DNA from: CAYOXM01 sp964407925
GTDB taxonomy: Bacteria > Patescibacteriota > Patescibacteriia > SG8-24
Assembly (NCBI GenBank): GCA_964407925.1
Contig: CAYOXM010000001.1
Span: forward strand, 62,001 to 126,000
Direction: 5' to 3'
Length of the DNA: 64,000 nt
Both the position numbers and the translations under genes were made by a program. Each line of letters starts with the position of its first letter. Within the stretch, counting starts at the first letter, position 1. Of this stretch, positions 30,200 through 36,862 are shown one piece after another. The notes below the pieces were generated by a model, which was given only the letters and a program-made list of their open reading frames with translations, was not told the DNA's origin and made no database searches.

Positions 30200-30311
30200 G
30201 AAGCCAGGCGGGGAGGCGCGGCTCCTGGCGGCCCGACCAAGGGTCGGGCCCTCGCTCCGACTCGGGTTTACCCGCCCGGAGCCGCGCCTCCCCGCCTTGC
30301 GGCCACCTCCA
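30200..30311. repeat. Family B structured repeat, copy 3
   Basis: The outer stem AGGCGGGGAGGCGCGGCTCC (30206-30225) pairs with the complementary arm at 30278-30297. The inner hairpin GCCCGACC AAG GGTCGGGC is at about 30231-30249. The constant segment CCCTCGCTCCGACTCGGG starts at 30249. The flanks AAGCCAGG and CCTTGCGGCCACCTC match copy 1. Confidence 0.85.
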
Positions 30312-30371
30312 TATACGAGGTCATATCCACCTTGTCGTACCGGACTTAACCCAGAATCTAATCCTGTATTT

Positions 30372-30402
30372 CTGGATCCCGAGTCTCAGCCCGAGATGAC
30401 AG
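30372..30402. repeat. ATTCC-type palindrome, third copy
   Basis: GGATCCCGAGTC...GCCCGAGATGAC, the same pattern as at 4436 and 11,661 with matched changes in the arms. Confidence 0.55.
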
Positions 30403-30411
30403 TCGCCTTGC

Positions 30412-30515
30412 TCTGCGGCAGGGCACCTCGTCGTCGAGACCGTGAACCTCTCGTCGAGGCGGTCCGATGATACCGCCTCGATCGGGGCTCGACGACGACG
30501 GTGCCCCGCCGCCCA
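30412..30515 (-). repeat. Family A structured repeat, copy 9 (minus orientation)
   Basis: On the minus strand: outer stem GGCACCGTCGTCGTCGAG with CTCGACGACGAGGTGCC, inner hairpin CGAGGCGG with CCGCCTCG, then GAGAGGTTCACGGTC (30452-30438). It is the only copy of its family in this orientation and lies between smpB and infC. Confidence 0.85.
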
Positions 30516-30546
30516 TAATTTTTAAAAACCGCCAAGCACCTCCCCC

Positions 30547-30575
30547 TTGCATATCCCCAAAAAAACGCGTACTGT
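30547..30575 (+). promoter_or_regulatory. Promoter of the infC-rpmI-rplT operon
   Basis: TTGCAT at 30547-30552, 17 bp, TACTGT at 30570-30575; about 25 nt of leader before the TTG start. Confidence 0.6.
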
Positions 30576-30605
30576 GGCCTCGTTATCTCTTAACCTCTTA
30601 CGACC

Positions 30606-31154
30606 TTGCGAATTTCACGTCGGCGATTCAAACCGAAACCGGTGAAGGTGATGTATCTCGTGAACGAGAACATCCGGTTCACGGACCTGCGCGTCCTAGG
30701 CGCGGAGGGAGAACATCTGGGAGTGATGCCGACGGCTGAAGCGCTCGCCAAGGCGAAAGAGGCCGAACTCGACCTGGTCGTCATCCAGTCGAAGTCCGAG
30801 CCGCCCATCGCGAAAATCGTCGATTTCGGTCGATACAAGTACGAACAGGACAAGGAGGCGCAGAAGGCCAAGGCCAAGCAGAAAACGGTCGAGGTCAAAG
30901 GCATCCGCCTCTCGGTCCGCATCGGCGAGCATGACTTGGACGTCCGCAAGGAACAGGCCAAGAAGTTCCTCGATCAGGGTGACAAGGTGAAGGTGGAAAT
31001 CATCCTCCGCGGCCGCGAAAAACGGTTCGGTGACCTCGCTAAGCAGGTCATCGAGCAGTTCATCCAGCGTCTGAACGCCGACGTTCCCGTTAAAATGGAA
31101 CAGCCGGTCACCCGACAGGGCGGACAGTTGACAAGTATCGTAGGTAAGGCATAA
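30606..31154 (+). CDS. infC: Translation initiation factor IF-3
   Basis: A 182-residue protein. IF-3 N-domain at about 15-85 (YLVNENIRFTDLRVLGAEGEHLGVMPTAEALAKAKEAELDLVVIQSKSEPPIAKIVDFGRYKYEQ) and C-domain at about 95-175 (VKGIRLSVRIGEHDLDVRKEQAKKFLDQGDKVKVEIILRGREK). The start is taken as TTG 30606, giving the N-terminus RISRRRFKPKP common in this group; an ATT two codons on and ATG 30651 are alternatives. Atypical start codons are usual for infC, which is autoregulated through them in other bacteria. First gene of the ribosomal operon. Confidence 0.93.
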   Translation: MRISRRRFKPKPVKVMYLVNENIRFTDLRVLGAEGEHLGVMPTAEALAKAKEAELDLVVIQSKSEPPIAKIVDFGRYKYEQDKEAQKAKAKQKTVEVKGIRLSVRIGEHDLDVRKEQAKKFLDQGDKVKVEIILRGREKRFGDLAKQVIEQFIQRLNADVPVKMEQPVTRQGGQLTSIVGKA

Positions 31155-31173
31155 TACGCAGGAATCAGGCGGG

Positions 31174-31197
31174 ACTTGCCCCCGCGAAGGGGCGAGT
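31174..31197 (+). promoter_or_regulatory. Hairpin between infC and rpmI
   Basis: ACTTGCCCC and GGGGCGAGT form a perfect 9-bp stem with a six-base loop, 31 bp before the rpmI start codon. It could be part of an L20-type translational control site. There is no T-run, so it is not a terminator. Confidence 0.35.
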
Positions 31198-31227
31198 TCT
31201 GTTATTTACGGCCAATTCGGCTTTCTT

Positions 31228-31416
31228 ATGAAGACCCACAACGCCATCTCCAAGCGGTTCAAGGTCACGAAGGGCGGCAAAATCCTGAAGCGCGCCGCCG
31301 GCCAGGACCACTTCAACGCCCGCGAGTCCGGAAACACGACCCGCAAGAAGCGCCGGGATAAGACCCAGCACCCCGCGTTTGCCAAGACGATTAAGAAGCT
31401 GGTCCAGCAGCAATAA
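31228..31416 (+). CDS. rpmI: Ribosomal protein L35
   Basis: A 62-residue basic protein with the L35 pattern KTHNAISKRFKVTKGGKILKRAAGQDHFNARES and RKKRRDKTQHPAF. Part of the large subunit. Second gene of infC-rpmI-rplT, ending 3 bp before rplT. Confidence 0.95.
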   Translation: MKTHNAISKRFKVTKGGKILKRAAGQDHFNARESGNTTRKKRRDKTQHPAFAKTIKKLVQQQ

Positions 31417-31419
31417 GCT

Positions 31420-31767
31420 ATGCCGCGCGTCAAACGTGGAAAAACTCACCTCAAGCGCCGCAAGAACCTGCTTGCCCAGACGAAGGGCTACATGTGGGGG
31501 CGCAAGAGCAAGATCAAGCTCGCGAAGGTCGCCGTGCTCAAGGCAGGTAAGAACGCCTACCGCGACCGCCGCCTCAAGAAGCGCTCGATGCGCGGCCTCT
31601 GGCAGATCAAGATCAGCGCGGCCGCCCGCATGAGCGACATGAGCTACAGCAAGCTCATGGGCAGCCTCAAGAAGGCGAACGTGGCGCTGGACCGCAAGAT
31701 CCTCGCCCAGCTCGCCGCGAACTACCCTGACGCATTCAAGGCCGTCGTGGCCACTGCCAAGAAATAA
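31420..31767 (+). CDS. rplT: Ribosomal protein L20
   Basis: A 115-residue protein with the full L20 signature: MPRVKRGKTHLKRRKNLL, AKVAVLKAGKNAYRDRRLKKRSMRGLWQIKI and the C-terminal globular domain (MSYSKLMGSLKKANVALDRKILAQLA). Assembly-initiating large-subunit protein, often a repressor of its own operon. Last gene of the operon, followed by a terminator. Confidence 0.96.
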   Translation: MPRVKRGKTHLKRRKNLLAQTKGYMWGRKSKIKLAKVAVLKAGKNAYRDRRLKKRSMRGLWQIKISAAARMSDMSYSKLMGSLKKANVALDRKILAQLAANYPDAFKAVVATAKK

Positions 31768-31773
31768 GGCGAG

Positions 31774-31806
31774 AACGTCCTCCGTGAGCGGAGGACGTTT
31801 TTGTTT
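31774..31806 (+). terminator. Terminator of the rplT operon
   Basis: AACGTCCTCCG TGAG CGGAGGACGTT followed by TTTTG, right after the rplT stop codon. Confidence 0.9.
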
Positions 31807-31827
31807 TCTCACGGCCAACGACGACGG

Positions 31828-31856
31828 TTGACAAACCGGCATTTCTATGCTATGTT
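31828..31856 (+). promoter_or_regulatory. Promoter upstream of the 215-residue membrane protein gene
   Basis: TTGACA at 31828-31833, 17 bp ending in TGC, TATGTT at 31851-31856. A leader of about 100 nt follows. Confidence 0.8.
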
Positions 31857-31964
31857 GCTTTGTCTCAAGCTCCGCTTGGACATGCCGCGGGAATTCCCCC
31901 GCGTCATCAATCCGTTCTGTACAACCCCATCGGCAGCAACCCGACGCAGCCAAGGAGATTGACC

Positions 31965-32612
31965 ATGACCACGAAGGAAACGGCCTCGGCCAACGGCAAC
32001 GGCAGCACCACGGCCACCCCTGCCCCCGCGACCGGCATCGACACGGACACGCTCCGCGAGATCGCCAATGCGGAGCAGGCCACCGGGTCGGCGGGCACGA
32101 GCACCGGCACCGAGCCGATGCCCGCGGTCCCCGAGCCCGTCGCCGTTCCTCCGGCGGCAAACGTCGCTCCCACGCCCTCCGCCACCGAGCCCGGCACCGA
32201 TGCCGGCGCTCCGCAGCGGGAGTGGGACAACGATCCGCCGGACGGCCACGAGCACGTCCCCGGCACGGCCAACCCGCGCACCACGCGGAAGATCGTGTAC
32301 GGGGTCATCGCCGCCGCCGTCATCGCCGCGCTTCTCGTCTTCGGCCGACTCCTCACGGGGACGGCCGCCGACACGGAGCAGGTGAAGACGCCGGTGCTGA
32401 CCCCGGTCAGCCAGCCCGTCGCGCAAGCCGCGGCGACCGTCGTCCCCAAGGACACGGACGCCACGGAGTGCGCGACCATGGGCGTGTCGACCGACACGTT
32501 CCGCGACGGCTGGTGCACGGGCCGCGCTCCCGGCGCGTACCTGCTCGCCGACGACACGATGGCCTACTGCTCCTGTGCCAAGCCCAGGAAGGCGGCCGCC
32601 AGCGGCAAGTGA
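31965..32612 (+). CDS. Single-pass membrane protein of unknown function
   Basis: A 215-residue protein. A long Ala/Thr/Pro-rich, probably disordered cytoplasmic N-terminus (about 1-105) is followed by one membrane helix at about 108-128 (KIVYGVIAAAVIAALLVFGRLL). The small extracellular C-terminus has four Cys (TECATMGV, WCTGRAPGAYL, AYCSCAKP), possibly two disulphides. AAGGAG precedes ATG 31965 at good distance, so the longer upstream frame is not used. No family was recognised. Confidence 0.7.
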   Translation: MTTKETASANGNGSTTATPAPATGIDTDTLREIANAEQATGSAGTSTGTEPMPAVPEPVAVPPAANVAPTPSATEPGTDAGAPQREWDNDPPDGHEHVPGTANPRTTRKIVYGVIAAAVIAALLVFGRLLTGTAADTEQVKTPVLTPVSQPVAQAAATVVPKDTDATECATMGVSTDTFRDGWCTGRAPGAYLLADDTMAYCSCAKPRKAAASGK

Positions 32613-32625
32613 TGCCGCGCTCGCG

Positions 32626-32660
32626 ACGGGCGGCCGACCTCTTGGTTGGCCGCCCGTTTC
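32626..32660 (+). terminator. Intrinsic terminator
   Basis: ACGGGCGGCC and GGCCGCCCGT stem followed by TTTC, between the two membrane-protein genes. Confidence 0.6.
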
Positions 32661-32701
32661 ATTGCCTGAACCGCACATCCAGAAACGAAGGGAGTCGACC
32701 A

Positions 32702-33694
32702 ATGTTCGAACACAAACGTCTGACCGCACGGGTCGAGCACGGGCAGAACCAGCTCGGCGTCGTCAACCGCGAGCTGCGACCGATGGTCATCCGCGTCTCC
32801 GATGACGCGGGCGAACCGGCCGCGTTCGTGCCGGTGAACATCCGCCGCCTCGACGAGGGACAGGGACACTTCGAGCTGATCGATCAGGAAACCGATCAGT
32901 CCGGGTGCGCCGCGGCCCTCTACGTTCCGGCGGAGATGACCACGCGCTACGAGATCGAGTTCCGCGTCGTCAACGGCGATGACAGCAGCGCCGCGGTGAT
33001 CTTCCACGGATGCATCACGGATCCCCAGCTCGGCGAAGCCGTCGAGCTGCCCGTGACCATCGGGCTGAAGCGCACGGGGAGGTCCATCCACCCCCGCGCC
33101 GACGTCCCGGAGATGAACCCGGTGCTCGCGCCCGTCGCCACGGTCATCGAGCTGCCCAAGCCGGCGCGCGTGCCGACGATGATGCCCGCGGCCGCGGTCC
33201 CCCCGCCGCCGCAAGCGCCGTCGGCCGCCGCGAACGGCCTCAACGACCGCTGGTTCTCGGAAGCGCCGTCGCCCGCCGTCATGGCGGCCGCCGACGCGCC
33301 CGAGACGCCCGCCGCCGCGGAGACCGAACGGGACCCGTTCCCGGCCGCCCCGCCCGCGCCGCGCAGGGTCTCGGCAGTGCTCGCCGCGCCGGTCGTTCCC
33401 TCGACCGTCGCGCGAACGATGCCGAAGCCCAGGCCGGTTCCGACGCAGATGACGGTCGCGAAGGCCGCCGTGGCCTTCCGCCACCGTCGTCCGCCGAAGC
33501 GCGCGAAACGCGAGCTGCCGCTCCGGTACCTCATCGCCGCGGCAGTGGCGCTGTGGGTGATCGTCGGCGCGGGTTTCCTCGTGATGATCGTCTCGAAGCC
33601 CCCCAGCTTCAAGAGCGGCCAGGTCACGGGAACCCGCCCCGATCACGCGGCGACCGCGTACGCGATGGGCGACACCGCGCCCGACGGCCGGTGA
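32702..33694 (+). CDS. Membrane protein with N-terminal beta domain and Pro/Ala-rich linker
   Basis: A 330-residue protein. Residues 1-130 form an alpha/beta-type domain with no family I recognise (RLTARVEHGQNQLGVVNRELRPMVIRVSDDAGEPAAFVPVNIRRLDEGQGHFELIDQETDQSGCAAALYV). Residues about 130-265 are a Pro/Ala-rich linker. A basic stretch (FRHRRPPKRAKREL) precedes one membrane helix at about 278-302 (YLIAAAVALWVIVGAGFLVMIV). AAGGGAG precedes ATG 32702. The gene is separated from the previous one by a terminator and followed by another. Confidence 0.7.
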   Translation: MFEHKRLTARVEHGQNQLGVVNRELRPMVIRVSDDAGEPAAFVPVNIRRLDEGQGHFELIDQETDQSGCAAALYVPAEMTTRYEIEFRVVNGDDSSAAVIFHGCITDPQLGEAVELPVTIGLKRTGRSIHPRADVPEMNPVLAPVATVIELPKPARVPTMMPAAAVPPPPQAPSAAANGLNDRWFSEAPSPAVMAAADAPETPAAAETERDPFPAAPPAPRRVSAVLAAPVVPSTVARTMPKPRPVPTQMTVAKAAVAFRHRRPPKRAKRELPLRYLIAAAVALWVIVGAGFLVMIVSKPPSFKSGQVTGTRPDHAATAYAMGDTAPDGR

Positions 33695-33698
33695 CACG

Positions 33699-33737
33699 AC
33701 GAGGCCCCTCCTTCTTCCGAAGGATGGGGCCTCTTTT
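33699..33737 (+). terminator. Intrinsic terminator
   Basis: GAGGCCCC(T)CCTT..AAGGATGGGGCCTC followed by TTTTT. Confidence 0.85.
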
Positions 33738-33789
33738 TATCCCCGCAATCGGGATTCACGGGCGGGACCGCCGCTGGTACAGTGCCGCC

Positions 33790-34293
33790 ATGTTCACCAG
33801 CACGGACCAGTTCTTTCTCGCATGCCGCCCATTCGTCAGGCTGTTCGACGTCTGGGCGACAAGCGTCGCGCCGAACGCGACGGCGGACCATCTCTGTTAC
33901 AAATGCGGGAGTCCGCGGGAGTTCGAGGCGCTGCGCTCGCTCTTCGAGGGCGAAAGCGCTTACCTCTACCAGTCCCTCATTTCACGGCGACGCATCGCTG
34001 TCATCAAGTTCCTCCGGCCCGTCACGACGGCCCTCGGCGACATCTGGTTCATGGAACTGTCGGACCAGAAGCCGGACGGAGGACAGGTCAGCGGATTCGA
34101 TCACATCGAAATCTATCCGACGTCGGGCACGGTCGAGGCGCTTGCCGCCGCGCTCGAAGCGAAAGGCACCGCGTTCGAGAAGGTCTTCAGACCGCACCAC
34201 ACGACGTACGACGCGGTCATCGGCGGGACGTTCAAGGTCCGCCTGGAGCCGGAAGCGCTGATTCAAAAAATCGCAGCGACGGAAATGCGCTAG
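33790..34293 (+). CDS. YecM-like protein (VOC-type fold)
   Basis: A 167-residue protein resembling E. coli YecM over its length: TADHLCYKCGSPREFEALRSLF, ISRRRIAVIKFLRPVTTALGDIWFMELSDQKP, GFDHIEIYPTSGTVEALAAALEAKG and TFKVRLEPEALIQKI. Conserved His (ADH and FDH positions) and Glu residues suggest a metal site of the vicinal-oxygen-chelate type. The function of YecM is not established. A single gene between two terminators. Confidence 0.75.
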   Translation: MFTSTDQFFLACRPFVRLFDVWATSVAPNATADHLCYKCGSPREFEALRSLFEGESAYLYQSLISRRRIAVIKFLRPVTTALGDIWFMELSDQKPDGGQVSGFDHIEIYPTSGTVEALAAALEAKGTAFEKVFRPHHTTYDAVIGGTFKVRLEPEALIQKIAATEMR

Positions 34294-34328
34294 ACCCGCC
34301 GTCAGGAACGTGACGCGCATGACGAAAA

Positions 34329-34355
34329 AAGCCGCCCTGCCGGGCGGCGTTTTAT
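34329..34355. terminator. Bidirectional terminator
   Basis: AAAAAA GCCGCCC TGCC GGGCGGC GTTTTATTT between two convergent genes. Confidence 0.85.
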
Positions 34356-34356
34356 T

Positions 34357-35058
34357 TCAGGCGAGGAGCCGTGGCACGGTCGCCGCGAAAGCGAACCGCT
34401 CGCGCCAGAACTCCTGCGTGCCGGCATCACGCTCCCTGACTTCCGAAGCGACGACGAGAAACGCCTGATCGCCGAGCCGTCGGCGCAGGCCGTGAAGATG
34501 TCCGTACCCGCATACCGCGATCATCGGACCGTGGCGCAGAATCGCGTCGGCCATCGCGGGCTCGCGACTGTCGCAGTAGCCCTCTTCGGTCTCCCGCATC
34601 CAGTTCCAATGGTACGGATCGAAGGCCACGACGCGCCAGCCGAGCCGCAAAGCCTCCTGCATCTGCCAGTACCGGTTCATCCGCGGACCGCCTGCGCCGG
34701 GCCTGTCGTCCAGCGAGGAGCGCGGATCGAACTCCGTGAGCGTCCCTTCCGGACCGATGGCACGGAGGTGTTCCAATTCTTCGCGGAGGCCGGAATACGG
34801 CCCCTTGCCCACGCTGGCCGTCTCCACGCCAAGCATGCGGTATCCCCTTTCGTGGGCGGCGCGGATGAGGACGAGCGCGGCCTGAAGGCCGGCACGGTCA
34901 GCGTGATTTTCGCCGACGATGATCGTCTCGCCGCGGGCGGCGGCAAGAACTTCGTCCGCGCCCATGCCGCCCCTGCGCGGCTTCGGTCGAGTGGCGTACA
35001 GGAAGACCGCGGCCGCGATGAGCGCCGCGGCAATCACGATGTGAAAAATGAACTCCAT
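34357..35058 (-). CDS. TraB/ChaN/Tiki-like membrane-anchored protein
   Basis: A 233-residue protein with one N-terminal membrane helix at about 5-25 (FHIVIAAALIAAAVFLYAT). The soluble part has the paired motifs of the TraB/Tiki/EreA/ChaN superfamily: GENHADRAGLQAALVLIRAA (GExH) and, near the C-terminus, CGYGHLHGLRRRL (GxxHxxGL). RMLGVETASVG and VVAFDPYHWNWM lie between. These motifs bind metal or form a hydrolytic site in relatives. ATG 35058 is chosen over 35070 because GAGGTG lies just upstream and it avoids overlap with the gene before. It forms a two-gene unit with the small protein upstream. Confidence 0.65.
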   Translation of the reverse strand: MEFIFHIVIAAALIAAAVFLYATRPKPRRGGMGADEVLAAARGETIIVGENHADRAGLQAALVLIRAAHERGYRMLGVETASVGKGPYSGLREELEHLRAIGPEGTLTEFDPRSSLDDRPGAGGPRMNRYWQMQEALRLGWRVVAFDPYHWNWMRETEEGYCDSREPAMADAILRHGPMIAVCGYGHLHGLRRRLGDQAFLVVASEVRERDAGTQEFWRERFAFAATVPRLLA

Positions 35059-35066
35059 GTGCCACC

Positions 35067-35303
35067 TCACTCGTCATCGTCGGGAAGCTCGATACTGCAA
35101 CCGCAACTGCACGTGACGGTTGCCAGCCAGCCGAGGTTCGAGGGCGTCAAGGAATACGAGAGCCGAGCACCGAGCATGCCCACGTCGGGCATCGTACGCT
35201 TCACCCCCTTGTCATCAACGACGATCGGACACGTCGCATCATGCCGTCTCAGCCATTCCGCGACGATTCTCTGGTCTTCGGCAGTAAGAACGACGTGCGC
35301 CAT
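35067..35303 (-). CDS. Small protein of unknown function
   Basis: A 78-residue protein with a good AAGGAGG six bases before the ATG. It starts VVLTAEDQRIVAEWLRRHDATCPIVVDDKG and ends with Cys-rich VTCSCGCSIEL then acidic PDDDE. The three late Cys plus Cys 23 could bind a metal ion. The stop lies 8 bp before the TraB-like gene, so the two are co-transcribed. Confidence 0.7.
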   Translation of the reverse strand: MAHVVLTAEDQRIVAEWLRRHDATCPIVVDDKGVKRTMPDVGMLGARLSYSLTPSNLGWLATVTCSCGCSIELPDDDE

Positions 35304-35407
35304 GCGCCCCTCCTTTTGCGGGTAGCCGCGTCAGTTTTCCACGCCATCGTCGCCACGTCAAGATAATCGCGCCTTATTTTGACCGTTTTTTGATGACACG
35401 TAGGGAC

Positions 35408-35436
35408 TTGAAAAGAAATTGGCCTTCCCCTATAAT
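35408..35436 (+). promoter_or_regulatory. Promoter of the tRNA-Asp locus
   Basis: TTGAAA at 35408-35413, 17 bp, perfect TATAAT at 35431-35436, 17 bp before the first tRNA-Asp-like sequence. Confidence 0.85.
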
Positions 35437-35452
35437 GACCTCACAAAAATTT

Positions 35453-35514
35453 GGGTCCGTGGTGTAGCCGGTTAACACGCCCCGCAGTCCTGCGGGGAGA
35501 TCGAGGGTTCAAAA
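35453..35514 (+). pseudogene. Truncated tRNA-Asp-like sequence
   Basis: It matches the intact tRNA-Asp from GGGTCCG through the D-arm (GTGTAGC..GGTTAACAC) and from AGATCGAGGGTTCAAA on. The anticodon arm is replaced by a CCCCGCAGTCCTGCGGGG palindrome, and the 3' half of the T-arm and acceptor is missing. The GIY-YIG start codon follows directly. Confidence 0.75.
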
Positions 35515-35772
35515 ATGCCCTGCCACCTCTACATCCTTGAAAATACGGCGGGAAAGTATTACGTTGGCGTTACGCATGAATTGGAGCGGAGGCTCGCCGA
35601 GCACAATCGCGGGCAAAATGCATCGACCCGCGGTCGCGGACCATGGACGATGGTGTACACAGAGCTCTTCGGAAGTTCGGCTGAAGCGAAGTCGAGAGAG
35701 GCGGAAATCAAGCGGAAGAAGAGGAAGAGCTATCTAAGATGGCTCGTCAAAAATTATGGGTCCGTGGTGTAG
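35515..35772 (+). CDS. GIY-YIG nuclease domain protein inserted at the tRNA-Asp locus
   Basis: An 85-residue GIY-YIG protein: CHLYILENTAGKYYVGVTHELERRLAEHNRGQNASTRGRGPWTMVYTELF, then SSAEAKSREAEIKRKKRKSYLRWLV. Its ATG directly follows the truncated tRNA-Asp T-loop. Its last codons (NYGSVV and TAG) overlap the first 15 nt of the intact tRNA-Asp. The overlap at both ends, with near-identical DNA on each side, suggests it entered the tRNA gene or arose with a duplication of it. Only distantly like the GIY-YIG protein at 28.7 kb. Confidence 0.85.
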   Translation: MPCHLYILENTAGKYYVGVTHELERRLAEHNRGQNASTRGRGPWTMVYTELFGSSAEAKSREAEIKRKKRKSYLRWLVKNYGSVV

Positions 35773-35835
35773 CCCGGTTAACACGTCTCCCTGTCACGGA
35801 GAAGATCGAGGGTTCAAATCCCTTCGGACCCGCCA
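35758..35835 (+). tRNA. tRNA-Asp (GTC)
   Basis: Intact cloverleaf: acceptor GGGTCCG/CGGACCC, D-arm GTGTAGCCCGGTTAACAC, anticodon arm TCTCC CTGTCAC GGAGA with anticodon GTC, T-arm GAGGG TTCAAAT CCCTT, discriminator G and encoded CCA. Confidence 0.95.
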
Positions 35836-35871
35836 CAAAGACATCACCTTCAGGTGGTGTTTTTGTTTTGC

Positions 35872-35948
35872 GTAGCCCGGTTAACACGCCCCGCGGTACC
35901 GCGGGGAGATCGGGGGTTCAAATCTCCCGCAATACTGCGGGATCCCGC
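35872..35948 (+). pseudogene. Second tRNA-Asp-like remnant
   Basis: It repeats GTAGCCCGGTTAACACG, then CCCCGCGGTACCGCGGGG in place of the anticodon arm, then AGATCGGGGGTTCAAAT. A 5' acceptor strand is missing, and a CCCGC..GCGGG palindrome follows. Not expected to be functional. Confidence 0.7.
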
Positions 35949-36048
35949 CCTACCTTGACCAAAATCAGAGTGGCGGGACCTTCGGCCCCACAATGCCTGT
36001 GCTATCATCAAATGAGCGGGGCGCGCTGGTGCCCGCAATTAGCGTCAT

Positions 36049-36714
36049 ATGAGAATACGACTAGGGGGCCGGCGGCGGTCCTCCGTAACGACGGCCAAGC
36101 CAATCACTCCCGGAGCTCGCATCGTTATCGGGATTTTCGGCGCACTCATGCTTCTCGGCTCCATTTTCTATGCCATCAAACAATGGAAACTGGTGAGCGG
36201 CGGTCTCCATGGTCAGGGTACGGTCATCGACATTGCGGAGAAGGAGGGCGGGCAGGACGACAGCACGGTGTACGCGGCCGTCGTCAAATTCACGGCCGAA
36301 GACGGCAATGAGTACACCTTCACCTCCGGGATGAGCAGCAGCATTGCGCCGCGAATCGGGTCGACAAGGAAGATCGTCTATGACCGGTCGAATCCGGCGA
36401 AGGCCGAGGTCGATTCGTTCTTCGTCCTGTGGTTCGGCCCCTTCCTCCTCGCGTTCATGGGAATCGCTTTTACCTTCACCGGCCTCGTGGCAAAACCGCC
36501 GAGGCCGAGCGTTACGGCCGACCCGTCGCCGGGCACGGCCGCCTCATCGGGGGCGACGACTGCGGCTTCCGGCAGCATGGCGCCCGCCCTGCCGCCAGCA
36601 CTCGTGAACAGGGCGTTCACGGCCCTGTCGCAAGGACAGGACAAGCAGACGATCAAGCAGATACTGATTGCGGAGGGTTGGAATCCCAACGATGTCGACC
36701 GCGTGCTCGAATGA
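36049..36714 (+). CDS. DUF3592-like two-helix membrane protein
   Basis: A 221-residue protein. Membrane helices at about 23-45 (GARIVIGIFGALMLLGSIFYAI) and about 125-148 (FFVLWFGPFLLAFMGIAFTFTGLV). Between them is a beta-rich extracellular part with GQGTVIDI, YAAVVKFTAEDGNEYTFTSG and RKIVYDRSNPAKAEVDS, the DUF3592 pattern. After a Thr/Ala/Ser-rich linker the C-terminus (VNRAFTALSQGQDKQTIKQILIAEGWNPNDVDRVLE) looks like a small UBA-like helical bundle. Function unknown. A TGC-TATCAT box lies at about 36,001-36,009. Confidence 0.7.
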   Translation: MRIRLGGRRRSSVTTAKPITPGARIVIGIFGALMLLGSIFYAIKQWKLVSGGLHGQGTVIDIAEKEGGQDDSTVYAAVVKFTAEDGNEYTFTSGMSSSIAPRIGSTRKIVYDRSNPAKAEVDSFFVLWFGPFLLAFMGIAFTFTGLVAKPPRPSVTADPSPGTAASSGATTAASGSMAPALPPALVNRAFTALSQGQDKQTIKQILIAEGWNPNDVDRVLE

Positions 36715-36802
36715 ACGGACGAGCACATGACGCATGCGCGATGCCCGTCATTTTGAAGGGTTTTGTCATGCCGTCGGCACGCGGGCGTGATGTCCGTAAA
36801 TG

Positions 36803-36831
36803 TTGACAAAATGGCTAAAATATGCTATGAT
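36803..36831 (+). promoter_or_regulatory. Promoter of the 290-residue acidic protein gene
   Basis: TTGACA at 36803-36808, 17 bp ending in TGC, TATGAT at 36826-36831; about 25 nt of leader. Confidence 0.8.
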
Positions 36832-36862
36832 TCAACCCGAGTACTTGTAACATTGCCGACCT

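Noticed and set aside
30124..30240. An N-terminal extension of SmpB
   Set aside because: It runs into the family B repeat and the promoter. The family start fits ATG 30123.
35453..35514. A second functional tRNA-Asp
   Set aside because: The 3' T-stem and acceptor strands are missing, and the anticodon arm is replaced by a palindrome.
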